Source: Polytrichum commune (Eukaryota > Streptophyta > Polytrichopsida > Polytrichales > Polytrichaceae). From it: a DNA stretch of 64,000 nucleotides. Below are positions 57,546 to 64,000 of the stretch, piece after piece. The translations under genes were made by a program, and so were the position numbers. The notes under the pieces were generated by a model that worked only from the letters and a program-made list of their open reading frames with translations, had not been told where the DNA came from and ran no database searches. Each line of letters opens with the position of its first letter. The stretch's first letter is position 1. The stretch lies in NCBI GenBank assembly GCA_950295325.1, contig OX485809.1:2604001-2668000 (forward strand), written 5' to 3'.

Positions 57546-60500
57546 ACGAGTCGGAAGATGCCAAGTCAATTCCGATTGAATCAAAGACAATGTTGATGTG
57601 GACTAGTAGGTGAGTCATACGGGTGCGAAATAAGTATGCCAATCAACATCCTCAACCAAGGGTCTTTCATAGCGACCGTGTATGTTGAAAACGACAACAT
57701 TGAACACCCCTTGCCTCACATTTGAGTAAAATCCGACCAAGGCCCGACACCGATTTACAACATGCTTGAGTTGCATGGTAGGATTCTTCCGAAAGAATCG
57801 CACAATGTAAACTCGACTACGATGTAAAAATAAATGTGATCACTTCTTGTCTTGGTCATGAGCATGGCCACGAGAAACCCTAATTTTTATTATCATTTGT
57901 AATTTTGTCTCTGAGCCCTCCGCCACGTGTGTATAAAACAGCCCTCAGGTGGTTGATCATTGGGATCATCTGGGAATAACAAGAAGCCCCAAAAGGTGGA
58001 TTTCTATGTTGAAAGGAGCCTTAGCTAGGCCGGATGGGAAATGTATAGGAAATGACTAGTCTAATCATTGACCTCGGGTGAGGTATGTGATGCGGGTGCT
58101 TTTAGGCAACACTCCAATATTCAAAAACATTATGTGATGGAAAGGTGGGGGCATTTCGTGCAAAGGGATCATAGTGTGTAGTGTTATATACGTACCTTAT
58201 CCCAACATAGCAAGAATATGCACACCTATATTTGAGTGGTAGGTGGTTAGGTGTGGTTCTAAGAATGGATGTCAAAAGACATTGGTTTAAAAGAGGTTGA
58301 ACTACATGCCCAAAATCTGTTAACCATTTTAGGTTCAATAGTCAACAAGATTGGGGGGGGGGGATATAAGACCACTTAATGAGCACGCGAATCTTCACTT
58401 TGTTAATGAGTAAGATAACTGTGAGGCAAATAGCTACGGGCATGATTTGGATTTGGATTTTACCTTGCATTATTTTTGTGTTTCAAATTTTACGAGAAGT
58501 GGGGGCGAAGGTCAAAGGATTTGAATAGCACACGTCTGCCATAGTGCAGAAAAATGACTTCTCTATACAATGATGTTAGATAACATGTGATAACATTATT
58601 ACTAATGTAGGCGAGCCTATGACAAATACTTCCATTAGGTTTGGCCAAGTCTCCTAACGTGCAACAAGTTCAAGGGAAAAAAACCCAATCAATCAACAAA
58701 TCTTGTACAAATCCAAATGTTATAAGAATGATATTAGGATGATTGAACATCTTGTAACCCAAAAATGAATAAAATTTGGGTTCCATTTTTTGGGGATGAC
58801 AAGGATGATAAATAGATTTCATCAAAGTTCAATTGGACCATAAACATTATCCCACATAACTCTAATATTTTACCCCTTTCTTGGTATGTTATAATATTTT
58901 TTGCTATTGTTAATGCCCACATATTTGTAGGTGTAAAGTAAATACTTATGTTTTTAATAAGGCCATTTTTTTCATCAATAAAGGACTCTATGTTCACTTA
59001 CAATACGCTTTTCTATTTTTTTTTCCTTCTTAGGATTTGGACCCTATTTTTCAACTTACCTAGTTTCCTAATTTTCTAAGTGCCCACCCCAAGGTCTATG
59101 CTTGATGCTGCAATTATTTTTTATCCTTGTCTAGGGGTGGTCCCTTAAGGAGCTTAACAACGTTATGTAAAGTGATTGGAGGCTTTCTTTAAATATTTTC
59201 CACCTATTTTGACCAAGACTAATTTGTTGGTCTAAGTTTGGACAACCTACGACACAAATAAGTCATAAACATCTTGGCAATTAGTACAACCTTTACGTGG
59301 AAGTTAATGTAGGATAAGTGACAATTGGGTTGGTGACTCTCTATACCATAACAAAGGAGTGTAATACTCATGTACAAAAACATGGCTTGATTGTTGCATT
59401 CAAAAACATATGACAATAAAAGATACACAATAATACGATAGTCATAGAAGTTATTTAAGTTATTCTTAGCTTAAACTACTTGGCATCAAGTGTTCAATTC
59501 TACATGGTGGGAAAATATTAAGTATTCAACTAAAGGTTGCAACAAGTGATGCTAAAATAATGCAGACAAAAACATGTCCAATGAACATGGTTTATTCAGT
59601 AGTACGAAGACAATCATAAACAAATCAAAACCAAATCAAAATCAAATAAACATCTATTATCTTCATTTCCCTCCTTTGCCTCGTTGTTTACGTATGGATT
59701 GTGAACCAACCGTTGGGACCTACGAAGAACTAGCGTCGAGGTGGTTGCCATGCTCTGCATATGTAGAGAGCATCATCAAGCTGGTAGGTGATGTTGTTTC
59801 TTCTATCATGCTTTTGATGACACCAAATCCAACAGTTAGATGTTGGAACCAATATGAGATACAAACCCACAATCACATCCAAGACAAATCGAAATTTGAA
59901 TTCACATCCAAATTTTACTTACTAATGCATCATCAATTTGCCACCTTCCGAACACGTGCGTCCTCGTCAGTGAGGGATGTAGTGTGAGGCACACTTCCAC
60001 ACACACATGAGGATTAGCTTTGCACAAAGGTGTTAATATTGCATCGAATATAGTTGAGTCTCCCTCCAATGCCACCAAGTGTCGACCACTTCGTCTACAA
60101 GTGTGGATAGAAGCCCCTAGGAACCATATTACAATTGGCAACATCCCACAAGGCATGATCCTAAAATTTACAAAATGGTCCTCTTAGGCTTTTGGAAAGA
60201 AAAAGGAAATGGGTGTAATGCATACATCTTCATTACGTGTTTAGATTTTTGTGCAAGGTGGATTACGACAATGACAAGTTCATTTGCACTCCAACGCATA
60301 CCTACAACGAGGTCATGCAACTCACGGGTAGATCACTTAGTGCATTTAAAAAACGATGTGCGGCATAATATAGAGAGGATTAAAATCATTTGAAATAAAA
60401 ATTATAAAGGAATTCCAAGTAATGAAGGGGCCATTAAATGTAGACAATCCCATTATAAGTAAGTTAGATGGACATAAAACGTGGGCCATTATTTTTTTGT

Positions 60501-62170
60501 AAAATTAATATAGGGGCTGAAGATAAGGATCCTAGAAGGTATGTTTAGTATGGTATGTAAATGGGTTTAGGACTCACGGGGATGAATGATAATTGGGATT
60601 TCCGTCTGTCCAAAATTACTTAAAAGGAATATAGAGTACAAAAAATTGCAATGACTTGGACAATATAAGTAATGAAAGGGTGCAAACAAATGGGCCATTT
60701 TTGAAATTTAAGCAATTATAGGGAGGCTTTAATTCAGCCCTTGAAGGTAAATAGCCCCAAAACAAAAAAACCCCCAGCCGCACGTGGTGCACAAAAATGC
60801 CTTAGAGTGATCTACCCGTGATGCAACTACTTGAACTTGGTGGTATTGTAGAGCATGGATATTGTTCCAAGTGTTGTGTTCACCTGCATGTTTAAGAATG
60901 TCAGAAAATGACATGAATTAATTTGGATTGTTCTTAAAAAAAATTCAAAAATGGGTTGAATTTTTTTCAACGATACATGGTAATAGGCCCCCTTCACTAT
61001 TTGTTCATTCAAAATCATAGTACTTTATGATTGAATAATTGCAATCAATCTAGAGCCAAATATAGAGTATGAACTATAACTAATGCATATTTACTATATT
61101 TGGCTTCATCGCTCACATGTATTATTGCTCATTGCTCATGTCTTAGCTTCCCTCATCATGGAAGATTCTTGGAATAAAAGCTATGAGACATTCGATCGGT
61201 TTAGCAATGTCAACTACCATGGCCCTTAAAATTCATCACTTGCGGCTATGAAAATGTTCTAGTTCAAGGCCAACATGTTAAATCAATATATAGCACTACA
61301 AAGTGTTAAAGACCCATAAAATTGATTTGTTAGAATATTTCAAGAGCTCCACCGTCGAAATACAACAAACAAAGTGGTAGTGATAGTGTCGTCCCTCCAC
61401 CACTGTTCCAAAAATGTAGGGGGATCACATAAAAGGCGAGAAGGACCACCTTTAAGTGGTGTGTTATTATGCACATGTACAAAGCACTAGAATGGCACAT
61501 GCCCTTACTATTAGGTTCCATGTTGTGTGGATTCCTACAAAGTGTGTATATATCGATCGTACATTGAGCCCCTTAGACCTTTAAGGGTTGAGAAGTGTGA
61601 CGTTCAATGAGACATCATGTTTTAGGCTTGTGGTTGATGGCCGTGATGCTTGTCCTTTGGGAATCCCTTTTAGTAAATATGAATATCGAAAAATACTACC
61701 TAGGTATGACATCCAAAAGGTTGTACCATATGTTGACGGAGCCACCAATTCCTAGATGAATCTTCAAAGGCCTTCCTAACCTGAGCATGCAACGTACCAT
61801 ATCATATTGGGGATTATGTAGAAGAAATGAAACATACTCCCAAGTTTGTGGCTTTCCGGCATTGCCAACTAGCTAGACCTTACCAAAGTATAAGGGAAGT
61901 TGGATAAAGGATGCCAATCCCAACTTGAATAGGTAGAGTCCGAGTTTGAAGCATTTCTTATTTTGATTGCCTAGAGGTCCACCAAAGAGTCTCCAAATGT
62001 TGTTTCAAATTTCTAAGACTTGTGGATATCACTTGGAGCCTTGTATAGTGAGGACATAATATGGTACTTAAGAGCTTGGAAGTTGGATTGTTACCTTTGG
62101 CTACTAGTAAGGAATAAAGGGTCATTCTCTTGGTTTGAACATAACATTATTTAGCCTCCCATCTATTTGC
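57546..62170. other. Intergenic, no supported gene
   Basis: AT-rich with an 11-G run at 58353-58363 and scattered open frames (59574-59987 is the longest at 137 codons) without recognisable domains. At 60779-60825, gcacgtggtg and agtgatctacccgtg match the end of the dispersed repeat at 38962-39000, so a fragment of that family lies here. Confidence 0.45.
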
Positions 62171-62830
62171 GGTGGGCCCACGTATTTGTCTAACTTGGGG
62201 GGGAGGGGGAATTTCTTCCTATGTTCGGGGAAAACCGACGGCTAGTTCATTATCAACCGATGGATTTTCCCTCATGGCCGGTTCAAATTTCCAACCATCG
62301 GATGGCAATCCGACTGTAATTTCAATCCTCCGGCAATTAGCCGATGGACTAGAAAATGTCCCGGAAATGTAGCCGATTCTTCTTGTGAGTTACTGGATTT
62401 TAGCCGGAAGCATCTAGAGCGCTATTTGTCTGGGGCATCTGATGATGCACTTGAGGAAGTGTGAGGCCAAAACCACCCCCCTTAGGCGTCCTAGTCCGGG
62501 TGATGGTGTTGAGAATCACATGTATTGTTCGTATCGAAAGAATGATCTCTTTGCATCCCGAGGCATACATGTCATTTTGAATCACTTTGTTTATTAGTAG
62601 TGACCTCTTGGCTTGTGACCGAATTGGCCTTCTCAAGAGTCCAACCGGCGGCCTTGGCAACACAAGCTCTTAAGGATATCCCCCTTTGGCCTTTGATTAT
62701 TCTCTTCGTTACTTGACCATTGCTAGAGTCTTCCGCTTTCTCCATCTTTTTATAAGTGATCGATTTTCTACCAAAAAGGATGTAAGTGTTGAAAAACACT
62801 CCCTTAATGGTTAGACACGCCCCCACACAA
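62171..62830 (-). other. Unresolved GC-richer open region
   Basis: Overlapping minus-strand frames at 62400-62663 and 62572-62826 in a less AT-rich patch. It could be a decayed retroelement or the edge of a gene, but no motif could be named and no splice pair joins the frames. Confidence 0.2.
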
Positions 62831-63004
62831 TTGCCTTGCGGCCACCCTTAATTCTAACTATACTAAAAGTCCTAACTACTTTCTCATGGCTAATTAAGGT
62901 TTAAAAGAATCTAATGTGATAGATGCTAGAATATGTTTGCGCCTTATTGATTAGTGCCAACTTCAAGTAGCATTTGTAACCTTTTAATTTAACTAGCTTA
63001 TAGC

Positions 63005-63385
63005 CTCGGCGCTCCAGGGCCTTAGCCCAGACCTTGGTGCTGCAAAGGCTTAGCCCAGACTTCGGTGCTGCCAGGTTTAACCCAGACTTCGGAGTTGCCA
63101 AGGCTTAGCCCAGACTTAGGTGATCCAGGGCTTAGCCCAGACTTCGGAGCTGCCAGGCTTAACCCTGACTTCGATGCTGCAAGGCTTAGCCCAGACCTCG
63201 GTGATCCAGGGCTTAGCCCAGACTTCGGAGCTGCCAGGCTTAACCCAGACTTCGGTGCTGCAAGGCTTAACCCAGACTTCGGAGCTGCCAAGGCTTAGCC
63301 CAGACTTAGGTGATCCAGGGCTTAGCCCAGACCTTGGTGCTGCAAGGCTTAGCCCATACTTCGGTGATCTAGGGCTTAGCCCAAC
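63005..63385. repeat. 27-bp minisatellite, ~13 units
   Basis: Unit of the type cttagcccagacttcggtgc followed by tgcaagg, mostly 27 bp with occasional 28-bp units. Variants ending gatccaggg, gctgccagg and gctgcaagg recur in the order D-E-F twice in succession (63115-63275), an 81-bp higher-order period. Because 27 is divisible by 3, long open frames arise on both strands (9-residue periods such as LSPDFGAAR and APKSGLSL). These frames are a by-product of the period and are not called as genes. Confidence 0.9.
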
Positions 63386-63560
63386 CGAACTAAAATCTAC
63401 CACAATCCACCTAATCACCTAGTTAGTCAAAGGCTCACATGCGAGCCTTTCAACTACACACTAAATGTAATCCTCTCAAGATGCTTAATCGGACAATGGA
63501 TAACTCTTTTAGTCTTTGACTAATAAACTAACTAATTAACTAACAACACTAACTAATCTA

Positions 63561-63775
63561 CACACGTGGTTCCAAGCTCTAAGAGCTCACCTCCTTGAGG
63601 GAACTAGAGAGAGAGCTTAACTCCTTCACTTCACTAAAAACTAATCAACCCACACACGTGGCTCAAGCTCTAAGAGCTCACCTCCTTGAGAGGACTAGAT
63701 GGAGAGAGAGGAAAATGAGAGAGAAAACACCTTAAGTAGCAAAGAGGGAGAGAGGGAGAGAGGGAGAAAGAGGTG
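63561..63775 (+). repeat. ~55-bp direct repeat plus GA-rich tract
   Basis: 63561-63615 and 63653-63706 share 'cacacgtgg', 'caagctctaagagctcacct' and 'ccttgag.g.actaga'. A purine-rich stretch with (gagagg)n repeats follows at 63700-63775. May belong to the same repeat block as the minisatellite. Confidence 0.7.
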
Positions 63776-64000
63776 AGGATAGGGTGAGAGGATTAGCACC
63801 TCCAATCACAATCCCTTAACCTTCACCTTCAAAGTAGGGACTAATCCCCATCCACTAAGCTTCCTTCTTCCTAAACTACCAAGGTGGATCCAAAAGTGGG
63901 CATTTAACCCGTGGAGCTCACCTTGCTTCACCTTACCCCTTACTCACATAATCAAGGCATTATCCTATTGAACTCAACCCTTGAAATAACCACCCAACAC

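Noticed and set aside
59574-59987. 137-codon open frame as a gene
   Set aside because: No domain, no signal, repeat-rich surroundings, and a partly overlapping minus-strand frame (59902-60156).
63022-63422. Four overlapping 77-100 codon frames as repeat proteins
   Set aside because: They arise from the 27-bp minisatellite on both strands and have no independent coding evidence.

Overview
This window reads as nuclear DNA of a land plant with a large, gene-poor genome. Three spliced genes with GT/AG introns sit in about 64 kb of AT-rich, repeat-laden sequence. The strongest clue is a plant Mn-type cation diffusion facilitator, supported by a plant-type GDSL esterase/lipase and by old plant DNA transposons (hAT, pogo-like, PIF/Harbinger-like and CACTA-like remnants). 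The third gene is a single-pass membrane protein with an extracellular ANF-receptor-type ligand-binding domain and no ion channel. That is not an architecture I associate with flowering plants, so a fern, lycophyte or bryophyte is my guess. This is inference from gene content, not a match to a named genome.

Layout. 1-9.6 kb: intergenic, with one dispersed repeat that carries a dated 282-bp insertion. 9.67-15.22 kb (minus): 11-exon receptor-like gene, with a GC-richer island at 17.1-17.8 kb that may hold its promoter. 18-26 kb: inverted and direct repeats, a pogo-like deletion derivative and several small inverted-repeat elements. 26.3-28.5 kb: a broken hAT transposase. 28.5-42.3 kb: repeats, including a six-unit satellite-like array of about 161 bp. 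42.3-43.2 kb: a diverged tandem duplication and a tRNA-derived SINE candidate. 44.41-48.06 kb (plus): 6-exon MTP gene. 49-49.7 kb: a 13-bp palindromic tandem repeat and a small inverted-repeat element. 50.61-54.76 kb (minus): 5-exon GDSL gene with repeats and duplications in its introns. 55.4-57.5 kb: a cluster of nested small inverted-repeat elements. 57.5-64 kb: intergenic, ending in a 27-bp minisatellite.

The three genes show no shared pathway: a candidate surface receptor, a manganese transporter and a secreted esterase. All three exon chains were assembled by hand from splice sites and close in frame: 510, 408 and 394 residues. Most of the remaining sequence is explained by decayed, mainly non-autonomous DNA transposons and tandem repeats. 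I found no intact retrotransposon, rRNA, functional tRNA or CRISPR array.
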